Positions 1-10,470 of a stretch of 64,000 nucleotides of DNA are shown here, piece after piece; within the stretch, counting starts at the first letter, position 1, and each line of letters starts with the position of its first letter. A program made the translations under genes and the position numbers. The DNA is from Gnetum montanum (taxonomy: Eukaryota > Streptophyta > Gnetopsida > Gnetales > Gnetaceae), in contig MNCI01011333.1 of assembly GCA_015680685.1 (NCBI GenBank), positions 218,937-282,936 on the forward strand, written 5' to 3'. The notes beneath the pieces are model-generated. The model did not search any database and had not been told where the DNA came from. It was given only the letters and a program-made list of their open reading frames with translations.

Positions 1-715
1 GCCTGTCACGCCATAATTATGCTGTCAGAGCAACGGTGCAATTAGGTGAGGTGCATTAATCTCGCTTAACCGCTTACCACTTTGCTATGCTTTGTAGCAT
101 AGCATGTTGATGTAGCATAGCATCTTGTTACGCATCTTGCTGCATGTGTAGAAAGCCTTTGAAACATGTAGGCTATTCATTACATGTGTGCTACGCTATG
201 CTACACTACGTAGCGTAGCGACTGGCCTTAGTCGCAAAAACGTCGCCAGTCTGTAAACTTTGATTTTTTGCACTATGAAGCTTGTGAACTTGTTGATCTT
301 TCCCTTTGAGATGCCTTCCATCAACTTCCGTAGAATCGCTATGCCTTGCTACACCATGTAGCTAAGCGTAGCATAGCAACAAACATGACCTGATGTCAGC
401 CAAGTTCGCTACTTTCTGATAGAAGGAGACATTGCCGAAGGACTTGAAGTCAGGCAAGGGTACTGGTCATCCATATTTTTCTATGCTATGCTACATTACA
501 TAGCATAGCATTGCATTATGCTTCTACAAACATCTTCTAAAGTTTTCTACACTACATGGCATAGTGTAGCGTAGCAAGGCCCCTTGACTTAGAAAACTTG
601 TTGAAGTGGACAGTCTAAAAATCAGAGAATCCATCTCCTAAAGAACTACCGTAAAACTATGCAAATTGTAGAGGCCTGGTGAAGCAATAATGTCTTTGAA
701 TTTTTTGGTGTTTCA
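1..715 (-). repeat. E1 3' LTR (partial)
   Basis: Reading from 715 leftward it starts TGAAATACC-like and aligns along its length with 25567-26299, for example the shared GGTGCAATTAGGTGAGGTGC stretch at 34-53 and near 25600. It is preceded in element sense by a purine-rich tract, so it is the 3' LTR. Roughly the R-U5 half is cut off by the window edge. Confidence 0.85.
60..580. promoter_or_regulatory. Palindrome array in E1 U3 (GCTATGCTAC / GTAGCATAGC)
   Basis: The motif GCTATGCTAC and its complement GTAGCATAGC recur in clusters at about 85-125, 185-222, 335-382, 480-512 and 545-578, often as near-perfect inverted repeats around ACTACGTAGC-like centres. The same clusters recur in the 5' LTR copy. 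They lie in U3, upstream in element sense of the TATA box that is visible in the 5' LTR. They look like multimerised binding sites; no binding protein is known. Confidence 0.7.
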
Positions 716-784
716 TTGGACCCTCTTTGTCGATGTCTGGAGGATGGGCTCGAGAGACGTTGACAAAGAAAATGAAATACCACC
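704..784 (-). other. PPT/U3 junction hairpin of E1
   Basis: The purine tract (minus sense GACAAAGAGGGTCC, 717-731) and first LTR bases (left arm about 707-738) are mirrored by a right arm at 755-784 containing GTTGACAAAGAAAATG and ATACCACC. The arms pair with a loop of about 16 nt. The same structure occurs at the equivalent place in E2 and E3. Confidence 0.6.
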
Positions 785-1490
785 GAAGACACGGTGCTGA
801 CGTCGCCGATCGGTGACCGCTGGGATGTTGCTTGGCTGTGCTTGAGAGTGAAAGGGTGAAGTAGGGAGGAAGGAGGTTTAGAAGAAGGGCAAAGATGGTG
901 TTTAGCAAAGTCCCTTGTCGAAGTGCTCATGAGGGACTTGTTCGCGTTTCCATCTCTACCTTTGCTGGCCTTTGACCCTTTGGAGGATAGGTGTTCTTTT
1001 TCTAGGATGAGCTGTGTTACATCCAGGGTCTTTTAACCTACATACAGATGCTTATCATATGGTGAGATGCGTTACACACATCATAGAACTTGCACCCTGA
1101 AGTAGCAAGGCTAGTCGAGGCACTCACTTCGCGACGCCGTAGAATTTGCTGCTATAGCGAGTTGTACCCTCGGTCGCACCCTCTAAGCATGACAAAGAGT
1201 GAGATGTAAAGTGAGGGTGGGAGTCTTGCTTGTTGTAGATGTTGTTGAAGCTCTTGGACACCTACGCTGGTGCATGCTATCCAAAGTAGAAAGGCAAGTA
1301 GTGGCCTTAGCAGTGTCGGCATGGAGGAACTAGCCTCGAAGGTGTAGGGAGTTGTTGTGAGTGTAGATTCTATGAAATCCCTGCAAAAGGCATGCATTCT
1401 CAGTTCAGCTATGGGATCAGCTACCACATAGCTAAATGTCAAGAGAGCCGAGGCATTGGCAGGGTGCTGGAGGGTAACAATATTGTGGCT
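785..1490 (-). other. E1 3' untranslated region
   Basis: This stretch lies between the integrase tail and the 3' LTR. It has one minus-strand open frame (about 1152-1499, 115 codons) with no recognisable domain and no counterpart that I can see in E2 or E3. I would not call it a gene. Confidence 0.5.
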
Positions 1491-1494
1491 AGGC

Positions 1495-1665
1495 CACAAT
1501 ACTGCTAGACGTCATTGCCAGTTTAATGTCATTACGGACGCTGCTCAACATCGTTTCCAGTTTAATGTTGTAGCAGACATTGTTGGGTGTTGTTGCCAAT
1601 TTAACATTGTAGTGGATGTTGCTGGGTGTCTTCATGCTTCAGATGTAGTACAGCTTGAGGTATGA
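1495..1665 (-). repeat. KL-repeat array after E1 integrase
   Basis: About four degenerate copies of a unit near 33-40 bp with core CAGTTTAATGTCATTACGGAC (plus sense). Each contains a GTC...GAC inverted repeat. In the integrase frame they encode the repeated peptide pattern [N/D]-[I/V]-K-L (NVKLATT, NIKLETM, NDIKLAMT). The same unit follows E2 integrase, closes the E3 protease ORF and lies upstream of E1 RT. Confidence 0.65.
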
Positions 1666-2760
1666 GTGATTCACCATGTTGGTGAACTTGTTGCTATCCG
1701 CGAGCTTGAAGGCTCCATTCCTGAAGGCTTTAGTGACCATGTAAAGGCCTTCCCAGTTGGTTGAGAATTTTCTTACATGCTCATGGACGGCCTTGAGGAT
1801 GAGGTCTCCCTTTTGTATTGGTTGTTGATGTAGGTCTACATGGTTCTTTTGCTATTTCTTGCTCTGGTAGTGTTCTATGCATCTCAGTGTCTACGTGCAC
1901 TCCTCCTCTACTAAGTCGAGGTCGATGATCCGTGACTCGTTGTTTTGGACTTCACTCACGATATCCGTGAGGATCATCCAGAGTGATGGTACCTACAACT
2001 CAAGAGGTAACACAACTTCAAATCCATAAAAAAGGTTGTAGGGAGTCTTACTTATCGTAGTTCTGCATGTCGTTCTGTAGGCCCAAAGAATGTAGAGGAT
2101 TTACTCGTGCCACCACCTCTTGTTGTTGCCAAGCATCCACTTTAGCAAGTTGATGATGGACTTATTTGTAGCCTCCACCTGCCTGTTCACTTGTGGATAG
2201 TACGACGAGGAGAATGATTGCTTAGTTCCTAGGTTGCTGCAGAAGGTTTGGATTTCCGTACTTCTGAATTGTGGCCCATAGTCAATCACAATAATCATTG
2301 GAAGCCCAAACCTAGTAATGATGTTATCTAGGATGAAATGGAAAATTTGCTGAGATGTCATTTTCCTCAAGGAAATAGCTTCCACCCATTGAGTAAAGTA
2401 CTCAATGGTGGTGATAATGAAGCTATGTCCTACAGAGGACTTAGGCGTGATGGGTCCTATGAGGTCTAGTCCCCATCGTTGGAAAGGCCACATGATTTGC
2501 ATTGGATGCAAGTCCGTAGGTGAGACGTGTATGAGATTTGCGTATCTCTGGCATGTGTCACATGTCTTGACTTTTGACAAGTAGTCACGCTCCATGTGGG
2601 GCCAATAGTACCCTAGGTGTTTGATTTTTGTAGCCATATCCTTGGGTGCTATGTGTCCACCGCACACCCCCTCATGCACTTCATGAACTACCGTCTGTGT
2701 CTGCTTCCCACCCATGCATGCCAGCAATATCCCATCATAAGAACGTTAGCACAGGGTTTC
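1666..2760 (-). pseudogene. E1 integrase (pol C-terminus)
   Basis: Integrase inserts retroelement cDNA into host DNA. The part at 2727-2101 reads almost continuously. A zinc-binding HHCC region shows HEGVCGGH and CDTC. The catalytic core follows, with the first Asp in GLDLIGPI, the second in IDYGPQF (the usual Asn after Asp is Tyr) and Glu in QVEATNK. The C-terminal region (2100-1690) contains the expected AYRTT and PYNL-like motifs, NWEGLYMV and NHSYLKLYY, broken by stops. The frame then runs into the KL-repeat array. Inactive because of several stops and frameshifts. Confidence 0.85.
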
Positions 2761-2793
2761 ATTTCCCATGAGCATATATTGCTAGGTGCACTT

Positions 2794-3480
2794 TTAGACT
2801 ACATCTCTTTGAGTGAATGTCAATCCACTTGGGGGTTCACCGTGTTGCAGGTAGGCTTTAATGTTAACGTACCACTCTTGGGAATCCATAGCATTGATAG
2901 AGACCACATGTCCTGCCTGAGTGATCAACATGGTACATTCATCAATCGATGTTGGTTGACTTGCAAAAGATTGTGGTGGAATGTTTAATGCAAGGGTTTC
3001 TAATGCATCGGCCATGGTGTTCTCATTGCGTGGCACGTGTTGCACATCTGTGGTTGCAAATTGCTTAAGTAGGCTTTTTGCTAAGTTGCAGTAGGGTTTC
3101 AGGTGCGTAGATTTATAGGCATAGACCCCGGTGATTTGATTCACAACTAGTTGTGAATCACTACGAATTGCCAAGTGTTATATGCATAATGTTTGGGTAG
3201 TTGAGAGGCCTCTAAGTAGCCCCTCATATTCTACCACGTTGTTGGTGCAGTGGAACATAAAACGATAAGAAAAAGGGTGTATTTCCCCAGAGGGAAATGT
3301 AATGATGGCACCCACACTACCTCCTCACGTGATTGACATGTCGTCGAATTGTAGAGTAGCTTCTAGGTGCAAAGGGACGATGTTGATAGTGCCAACATGT
3401 TCGTCTGGGAATTCGAGATCTATGGTTGCGTGGTCATCGACGGGTGAGGCCGTAAGTTGCATTGCTATGGCTTGACCCTT
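2794..3480 (-). pseudogene. E1 second (archaeal-type) RNase H
   Basis: It matches the additional RNase H of Tat-lineage polyproteins: NNVVEYEGLLRGL near 3240-3200, then SDSQLVVNQITG near 3160 and HVPRNENTMADALETLAL near 3020. These hold the Glu, Asp and last Asp of the RNase H active site. It lies between the canonical gypsy RNase H (3535-3867) and integrase, the Tat order. In-frame stops separate the pieces. Confidence 0.8.
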
Positions 3481-3534
3481 AGTCGACGATTGGCTTACAT
3501 AGCGTAGGTAGAACTCTACAGTTATTACTTTCCA

Positions 3535-5100
3535 TCAGGCTATCCTGTTGCTTTCATACAAGTTGTTAGTGATAGCCTGGAGTATGTTTCTTTTGCAAAT
3601 AATGTTGACTGCACTGCGAAATAGATAGTACCTCCACTTTTTTAGTGCAGACACTAAGGCAAGGTAATTCCTGTCTACTTTGTTATATTTTTCCTCATGC
3701 ACTATTAGTGCATGACTCAGGTAGTACACTGGTATCTCAGATCCATCGTCTTGTTTCTGACATAGCAGTACTGCGATAGATGTGTCAGAGGTGGTAAGGT
3801 AGATGAAGAAAGACTTATCCCTTTGTGGCGGATACACAGTTGGAAGGTACGAGATCTCTTCTTTCAAGTCATTGAAGGCTTTTTGACACTAGGTTGTCCA
3901 CTCGAAGTCAACCCTCTTCTTTAGAAGATGTTGCATGGGTGTAACTTGTCAATCAACTTCGCTATGAACCTTTGAATGAATTGTACCCTACCTTACAAGC
4001 CACGTAACTCCTTAGGGTTTGTAGGAGGTGCCAAGTTGACGATGGCCTTGACTTTGTTAGGGTCCACCCATATTCTGGCCTCCGATACCAAGAATCCTAA
4101 CATGCATCCGATTTTCACACCGAAGACACACTTCTTAGGATTAAGGCGTAAGTCATGCATTTGGCAATACTTGAACACTACTCCTAGATTGTGTGGATGA
4201 TCAGCTACCTCCTTGGACTTGACTGCTATATTTTCCACGTAGTCATTTAGTGTTTCTAGGATGTAATCGCTGAAGATGTAAGTCATGGCTCGCTAGTAGG
4301 TTGCTCCAGCGTTCTTGAGCCCAAAAGGCATCATGGTGTAATAGAATGTCCCCCATGGGGTCATGAAGGTTGTTGTTAGCTGATGCTCTAGCTTGATGTG
4401 AATTTGATTGTAGCCAGAAAAGCCATCTATGAAGGAAAACAGAGCATGACCAGCTATGGTGTCGATGAGTTGATCAATGCTTGGGAGTGGGAAGTCATCT
4501 TTGATTATCACCTTGTTCAGATCTTGGAAGTCTATGTAGATTTTTATTCCTCTAGTTTTCTTGGAAACTACAAAGATTTTGGACACCCATTCTAAATAAT
4601 CAACTACGTGGATGAAACAAGCTTGGTATAGCTTGGTGATTTCGTCCCTTACGGCTAGTGCAATTTCTAGTTTGACTTTTCAAGCCTTCTACTTGACTAC
4701 CTTCATGCGCGATTCTAGGATGATGTTGTGCTGTATCAGCTGTGGGTCTAAACCCAGCATGTCACTATATGACCACGTGAAGACTTTGATGTTGTCTTCC
4801 AAAATTTTGGCTATGTTTCATGCGTTTGTGCATCTAGGAGGGAGCTAAGCTTCAACATTTTTACCTCCCCTTGAACATGGTCACAGGCGTCTCGACGAGA
4901 GGATCCTCAGTTACATCCCCAGCCTCCAAATCTACGCTTTGAACTAGATGCTCAGGCCAATCTAGGGATGCTTCTAAAAAATCTATGGTGTTAGCTATGG
5001 TTGATCCCCAATCGATTAGGTCTGGGTTCAACTGTCTCGCAAGCTTGCCATGTGGACTTGCTAGGGCTAAAGGCGTGAAGAGATCATGATGAACTTCCAT
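3535..5100 (-). pseudogene. E1 reverse transcriptase with first RNase H
   Basis: RT copies element RNA into cDNA. From 5100 leftward: an acidic pre-RT linker (5100-4861, WPEHLVQSVDLEAGDVTEDP), RT finger and palm (4586-4293: IYIDFQDLNKVIIKDDFPLP, then SFIDGFSGYNQIHI and MMPFGLKNAGATY) and RT thumb (4286-3993, containing LRLNPKKCVFGV). The first RNase H/connection domain (3867-3535) shows VYYLSHALIVHEEKYNKVDR and ALKKWRYYLF. The YVDD-type box expected between 4290 and 4220 is degraded to YVENIAVKSK. Several stops and frame changes mark it as dead. Confidence 0.88.
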
Positions 5101-5179
5101 TTTCTGCTTAACCTATCAACAGGAGATGAAAGCTTGGTTAAGAGGCACCTATAGGTAGCCATCTTGTACAATGAAACTT

Positions 5180-5550
5180 GCAAAGAAATGATGAGATGTA
5201 TGATGTAGAGATTGAAATTTTTCTAGTTTAAAGTCATGGAAAACCGTTATGGCATGGAGATGCAGAGCTACTAAAATAGGAAATGTAAAACTGTCAACAT
5301 GAGAACATGAAACTGCTAAGAAAAGAAAATGTCAAACTTCCAATGCAAAAATATGAGATTGCTAGTTTAGTGTCATTGTGGACTGCAAATGTATGATAGA
5401 TCAAAAAATGATAGTTTACAGTCTTTTCAGATCATGAAAATTGCAACTGTACTAGGGTTTTCTAGTTTAAGGTCTTTTCGGACCAGTAAAAGTGCAACCA
5501 TGCTACGATGGCTAGTTGAAGGTCTTTCCAGACCGTGATAATCGAAAATA
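5180..5550. repeat. KL-type repeat array upstream of E1 RT
   Basis: Degenerate units of about 55-70 bp carry AGTTTAAGGTCTTTTCGGACC-like cores (about 5222, 5357, 5412, 5464, 5512). In minus sense they encode VRKDLKLENP and KDCKLSFF, the same KL peptide seen after integrase. The array also lies directly upstream of the plus-strand promoter at 5709, so it could act as protein linker, as upstream regulatory DNA, or both. Confidence 0.55.
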
Positions 5551-5639
5551 TGTTTTTTCATTTTTTGGAAAAGCGAGTAATCTTAAAGCGTGTCAAGGTT
5601 TTAATGCTAACAATGCTATGATGTCATGGCAAGCATGCT

Positions 5640-5720
5640 ACACTGTACAGTGCACTCTGCATTAAACGGAGAGAGAGGGCAGCAAGTTTCCCTTTTTACC
5701 AGTATGGCCATAAATAGGGA
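5640..5720 (+). promoter_or_regulatory. Candidate promoter of the antisense accessory gene in E1
   Basis: A TATA-like CATAAATAGG at 5709-5718 lies 65 bp after a perfect ACTGTACAGT palindrome (about 5641-5650). The first plausible ATG of the gene follows at about 5863. It points against E1's own genes. Motif evidence only. Confidence 0.4.
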
Positions 5721-5862
5721 TTAAACCCTGGTAAGCTTTCCATTCTCACCGTAAGAGCGTAGGGCTGATATTCAGAGCACAAGGCAATTTCAAAGTGATT
5801 TTGCTAACAGTGATTAAGGTGGTTTTCTGCGCAGTGAAAAGGAAAACAAATCTATGAGCAGG

Positions 5863-7891
5863 ACGATGGCTCCAAGGAAGGAACACATTGGCACTTGCAA
5901 AGGTTGAGGAGGTGAAGTAGACCCTAGGGTGCATGACATAAGCATGCGTCGCAGTGCAGAAGGACATGCCACTACCTCGGTAGGGTACCATGCTCCTTTT
6001 TTTTTTTGCGATTCTGCTATTTTTTTTGCTTATGTATTTTTTCTACTTTCATTTTGCATCCTAGTTTTAGCCATTTGCATTTTCTATTACCACGTTTTTT
6101 TTGCCTTTGCATCACCGTTGTTGCCATTTTGGCAGCGGCGAATGTGTAAACGTCATGCCATTGTTGCATACAAGTTCGCTTAAACTGCCACTACCGCGGT
6201 TGTCATAACTATAGAGATTCGGGTAGTTTAAGTTACTTGGCTTTCAAATGGCATGACGTAGGACCCTTGGGAGGGTTGGGCCATGCGTGATGTAAGAGTG
6301 CAACATGTGTTTTGTTGGGGCATATCATTAATTGCCCTGTTAGGGTTAATTGCTCTATTGTTATACTAGGCTATTTTTTGCTACGCAACCGCTGTCATGC
6401 TCTTACTATGCTATGTGTAAGAAGAGGTTTATGCTATGCTATATGCATGGACTACTAAGTATTGCTATGTTACATGTGTATTGCACTTAGACATGATGCT
6501 AACACTTGTGGGTTGCGTTGTGCAGAATGGGGCTAAGGCCAATTCTGATTATTTTAGAAATTAGAGGCATCCTGTGTCATGTGAAAAAACATATGGCCAA
6601 TGATCCTCCTCCCCATATATGTATGGGAGAGTAGGGAGTCTGGTTCAGGCAATGGGCATAAGACTTCTTGCAATTCCTCCTTGCCCACTTCAGTGTGATT
6701 GTTTGGTCCTCCCTAGAAAAGGAGGCGGTCAGCATAACAGAAAACATATTGCCTGGGGAAAGTCGAGGCATTATGAGGTTTTTGACCAACGGGGCAATCA
6801 TGAGTAGGTAGGGGGAAGGATCTAGTCAATTCCCAATAGGGTTAAGGTGTTTTTCTTGGATCTGGGAGATGCCGGAGTATAGCTACTACCACCGTTTCAA
6901 CACACTATTCATTGCACGTTTTATGACAATGTGCTTCTAGAACCCACAGGGAACTGTCTACTGTGATAGCGGGTGAGTTTTGCAGCCTTGCTCTGCTGTG
7001 TTGTGCGATGCTGGCCATGTTGGCCAAATGCAAATAGTGTGTGTTTGTTACCAGGTTCTTTATCAACTAAGATGGATTTCATGATCGATTAGGTTTGTTG
7101 GCTACAACACAGATAGCCCTGCAGGAGTTCTCTTCTGCTAAGAACCTTCGGGCGGGCATGATCGGTCAATGCAGGGGTGAATATCACACTTACCCAGGCC
7201 TATTTCACTTTCTCTATGACCAGTGAAAGGGGTAGGGTTGGCTGGATGAAGAGTGGGTAGAACCCTTCAAACTGGTCATGGTTGAACAAATTCTGGTTGA
7301 ACTTCTACTGTTCCCATTACTGTATAGGCCCGGTAGGAAAAATAGTGAGTGTTACATGCCTAAGTGTCTTTGCAATATTTTTACTTTCTACGTTTTCATG
7401 CTAAACATTTTTTCAAAAATTTTTCAGGGGTGAAAAAACTCCAGGAGGTTATGGTGGTAACCGCTGAGGCACAGGGGACGAACATCTACTTCAAATACGG
7501 TGAAGTAGAACCGAGCCAATGCTGGATAAACCGTGGGGCTTCAAACTCCTTGGTTTGGAACATCTAAGAGGCTGGGCTCATGGATATGTTCATGGCCACG
7601 AATCTGAGCATTCCTACCATTGAGATGCTCTCCCTAGTCAACTCCTTTTTTGAAAAGGAAGGCCGCTTCCACACGCACATATGGGGCATGCGGGTGGTCA
7701 TTGAAATCAATGACCAACTCTTCGTGGACCTATTCGGTGTTCCTGCTGATGGCGTTCTCATAGGGTTGAAGGGCAAGAAGGAGCTGATCCTTCAGAAGAA
7801 AGATATTCAGGAGTGGCTGGGGATTGCTAAGGAGCGAAAGGGGCTCCCCATGGAGAAGCTTAAAGATGGGCCCACCAAGGATATTTACCCT
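5863..7891 (+). pseudogene. Antisense spliced accessory gene in E1 (plant transposon-protein-like domain), 3' end lost
   Basis: This plus-strand gene runs opposite to E1. A first exon may start at 5863 (MSRTMAPRKEH). T-rich intron-like DNA follows (5990-6130), then an exon near 7080-7340 (GLLATTQIALQEFSSAKNLR, EEWVEPFKLVMVEQ). A clear 3' splice site TTTTTCAG/G ends at 7427, followed by an open frame with one stop (7565) to 7891. The last exon reads PTIEMLSLVNSFFEKEGRF, THIWGMRVVIEINDQLF and DLFGVPADGVL, a pattern like the 'putative plant transposon protein' domain found in ORFs carried by plant retroelements (recalled, not searched). LTR A cuts it off at 7891. Function unknown. Confidence 0.55.
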
Positions 7892-9139
7892 TGCCATCCG
7901 AAATCGTCGGTCTCTGGTTGGAAGGAAACAGAAACTAGGGGATCACCAAACATGCACAGAAGACCCTACCTTCGCTTGAGGGTAAGCTGGAATTAAAGGC
8001 AGAGTACCTTGAGTGGTCCGCACGCGGATTAGGCAAGGATTTCCCCAAATGTACACTGAGGTGCTATACACTGGGTTATATGTGAAGGGCGTAACAGATG
8101 TAAAACGAAACGTAAATAGCGTAACTGGTGCAAACAAAGCGTAAACATACGAGGGCGGAAACAGTAAACATGCAACAACTAATAAAAAATTGTAATAGAT
8201 TTTAGGAAGAAAATGTAGCAATATTATTGGAAAGTGAGAGTTACAATGCAGGGATGGCTGTGTGCTGGTTCAAACTATAGGCACAGCATAGAGGCTATAT
8301 GCTCAACGTATAAGGTTCAGGTCCAGCGTACAAGGTTTTCTACTCTGGTTCTTAGCGTCTTCATTTTTCTCTCTGGTTTGCTCAAAATTGCCCCCCCCCC
8401 CCTATTCTAATGAAAAATTGGGGTTTTTATACAGGTTTAGACGTTAGACTCGGGTTGGGTGACACATGGTGTGTCGACCGGGTGCAAAAGAATGAAATGT
8501 TACAAGTGTACAATGTGCTGCATACGCTAGGTGTATACACGGTTAATGTTGGGCGTATACGCTGTATCTACTGTAGATGCGATCTTAGGCGTATACGCTG
8601 TGTCTGTTGGGCATACACGCTGTGTCTTCTAGGCGTATACGCTGGGCGTGCAGGATGCATATGCTCAGTGTATAGACTCTAGGATGCTTGATGTATACAT
8701 CTGATGATTGCTCTATTCTCATGAATTAATGCCTTGTATCAAATCTTGCTCTAAAATGCTGTTTCTTTTCCATCTTCGAGGGTTGAATGCTGGGCGTATA
8801 CGCTGGGCATATACGCTATGAACGCTGGGAGTATACGCTGTGAATGTTGGGCGCATACGCTGGGTCGTATGTGTTGTGGATGCTGGACTTGAGTGTATAC
8901 GCTGGGTGTATACACTGAGAATGTGAACTTGGGTGTATACGCTGGAAACACATACTTAGTAAAAACTAAGTATGTTGCACTCCAAGGTTTCCATTTCTGA
9001 TAGCAGATGTTGCCGTGGTCATCGACGGGTCCCAAGGAACTGCTTGTCATCGAGTTCGACTCTGCCTGAAGCTGTCGATGGGCCCTTAAGCTCAATTCTT
9101 GTTGGAAAAATACTAAGCTCAAAATTTTGTGGTGTTTCA
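7892..9139 (-). repeat. LTR A, 3' LTR of E2
   Basis: In minus sense it begins TGAAACACCACAAAATTTTG at 9139 and ends near CGATTTCGGATGGCA at 7892. It aligns in inverse orientation with LTRs B and C of E3 over U3 repeats, TATA region, R and U5. Near its U3 start it has an extra stretch (about 9010-9100) that B and C lack. A 12-C run at 8391-8402 lies just downstream of the TATA region in element sense. The open frames inside it are shadows of the repeats. Confidence 0.8.
8424..8960 (-). promoter_or_regulatory. GCGTATACGC palindrome array and decayed TATA box in LTR A
   Basis: More than a dozen copies of GTATACGC, many within the perfect palindrome GCGTATACGC or one-base variants, occupy 8525-8690 and 8785-8945. 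In element sense the array ends upstream of CCTGTATAAAAACC (8421-8434), which corresponds to the CCTATATAAAAG TATA box of LTRs B and C with one change. Confidence 0.7.
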
Positions 9140-9209
9140 TTGGCCCCTCTTTGTTGACACTTGGAGGAATCGACCCAAGAAGCTTCGACAAAGAAGTGCA
9201 AAACACCAC
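9131..9209 (-). other. PPT/U3 junction hairpin of E2
   Basis: Left arm 9131-9162 covers the LTR start and purine tract (minus sense GTCAACAAAGAGGGGCC). Right arm 9180-9209 (TTCGACAAAGAAGTGC plus AAAACACCAC) is its mirror image; the loop is about 17 nt. This is the same structure as in E1 and E3. Confidence 0.6.
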
Positions 9210-10110
9210 AAGCAACTCGATAAATGCTTTGTCCTTGGCCACCTGACTAGACATCATCGCACCATGTTCAGTAGTATATGGGATTGTGGGAAATGGAATT
9301 TGTATTTGATAGGGAAAGGGAAACTGTGGGGCTTCAGGAGGAATCAAGGTTGTGTATACGGGTCATGCTGATCCTTGTCAATAGCCATTGTTTAGTAGAC
9401 TTGGAAAGATGTGCGTTCTTTGGTGGAACAAGACTCTTGGTTAGTGTCCGAGAGGACTTATTGGCAAAACCAAAGCTACGTGATGATGTGTTGCATTCTT
9501 TGGAGGAAAAGGACCCTTGTTTAGTGTTTAAGGGGGAACCTGTTGGCAGAGAGCCAAAGCCATGCAACGGGATGTTTCTTGATTATTTTAGACATGAGCA
9601 TTTTCTTTCAAGGCCACTGTCGTCCCATCTTATTTTTTTTTTGTGTTCTTATGCTCAAATGTCATGTTTTGGGTTGCAACCGCTTAGGAGTGGTGCGATA
9701 TGCAACGGTATGTTCGATGTTTTGGGCTGTACCGGATGTGTTCTGGATGTAGCCGAGTGTAAGGTGTTGAGGGATAGGCAGCATATGAAATAGGGGATGT
9801 ACTAGTGAATGGTTTGATTTAGTCTTGTCACATGCACTGCAAACAACATCTGACCTTGTTGCTTATGATGAAGTGCATTCTTATACGAGCACCTCTGAGT
9901 GTCATCCTGAAAACACAACTCTGAAAAGACAAGAAAACCATGAGTGAATAAGCAAGCTTAGACTTAAAATAGCTACTAATGACATGAAGGCATCGAATGA
10001 GAGTTTAGGAACTGTATATGAATGGAGGAAATGTTGGTAGGATCGGCTAATGGCGAGCGATGCAGCGATTCTGATGAAGTTTGAATGCAGCCATGGATTG
10101 GAGAATCAGA
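9210..10110 (-). other. E2 3' untranslated region
   Basis: This stretch is inverse-homologous to 19331-20287 of E3. It contains a two-unit tandem duplication of about 75 bp (9400-9565; TGGCTTTGGC cores). The minus frame across it (9334-9567) is open for 77 codons but begins with TTG rather than ATG, so I do not call it a gene. Confidence 0.5.
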
Positions 10111-10470
10111 GATGAACTTGTCAGTTTATAGTCTTAGTAGACTATCATGGGTTAGTTTTATGTCATGACCCATTGGACATTGCTCGTTTAGCGTCGTGGC
10201 GGATGGTACATTGCCAGTTTCTAGTCTTGGCGGACCGTGAAGAGGCAAACCAGTTTATACTCTTAACGGACTCCGGCAAGTGGGACTATGACAGTTTACT
10301 ATCATACCGGACGGGTGCTAGTTTATTGTCATTGCAGACGCTGTGTGGTATCAGTTTTAAGTCATGATTCCAGGACTCTTCTACGGTATCAATTTACCAT
10401 CATGATTCTAAGACAAGCTGTGGTATCAGTTTATAGTTGTGATGCCAAGACTCACACGTACCTGAGCTTG
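10110..10470 (-). repeat. KL-repeat array after E2 integrase
   Basis: About ten degenerate units of about 28-40 bp with CAGTTTATAGTCTTAGTAGAC-like cores, each a GTC...GAC inverted repeat. The minus frame encodes NHDLKLIPHSVCNDNKLAPV and then RYDSKLS, nearly the C-terminus of the E3 protease ORF (PHDVCNGNKLAPVWYDSKLP). Confidence 0.7.

Noticed and set aside
716-735. TTGGACCCTCTTTGTCG as a plus-strand primer site (element in the opposite direction)
   Set aside because: Gag and pol of E1, E2 and E3 run in the direction that makes this the purine tract, and the shared 19-mer lies at the other LTR side.
5709-7891. Antisense gene in E1 as an ordinary host gene
   Set aside because: Its domain type, its stop codon, its position inside an element and the parallel genes in E5 and E6 fit an element-borne gene better; expression data could overturn this.
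8391-8402. Run of twelve C as a functional element
   Set aside because: Absent from LTRs B and C; most likely a homopolymer expansion or sequencing artefact.
8410-9371. Several overlapping ORFs (for example 8410-8682, 8751-9347, 9278-9793)
   Set aside because: They lie across LTR A, its palindromes and 3' UTR; the translations follow the DNA repeats and have no domain or codon signal.
9334-9567. Small ORF in the E2 3' UTR, with a similar reading in E3 (about 19902-20060)
   Set aside because: Starts with TTG, the E3 copy has stops, and it coincides with a 75-bp tandem DNA duplication.
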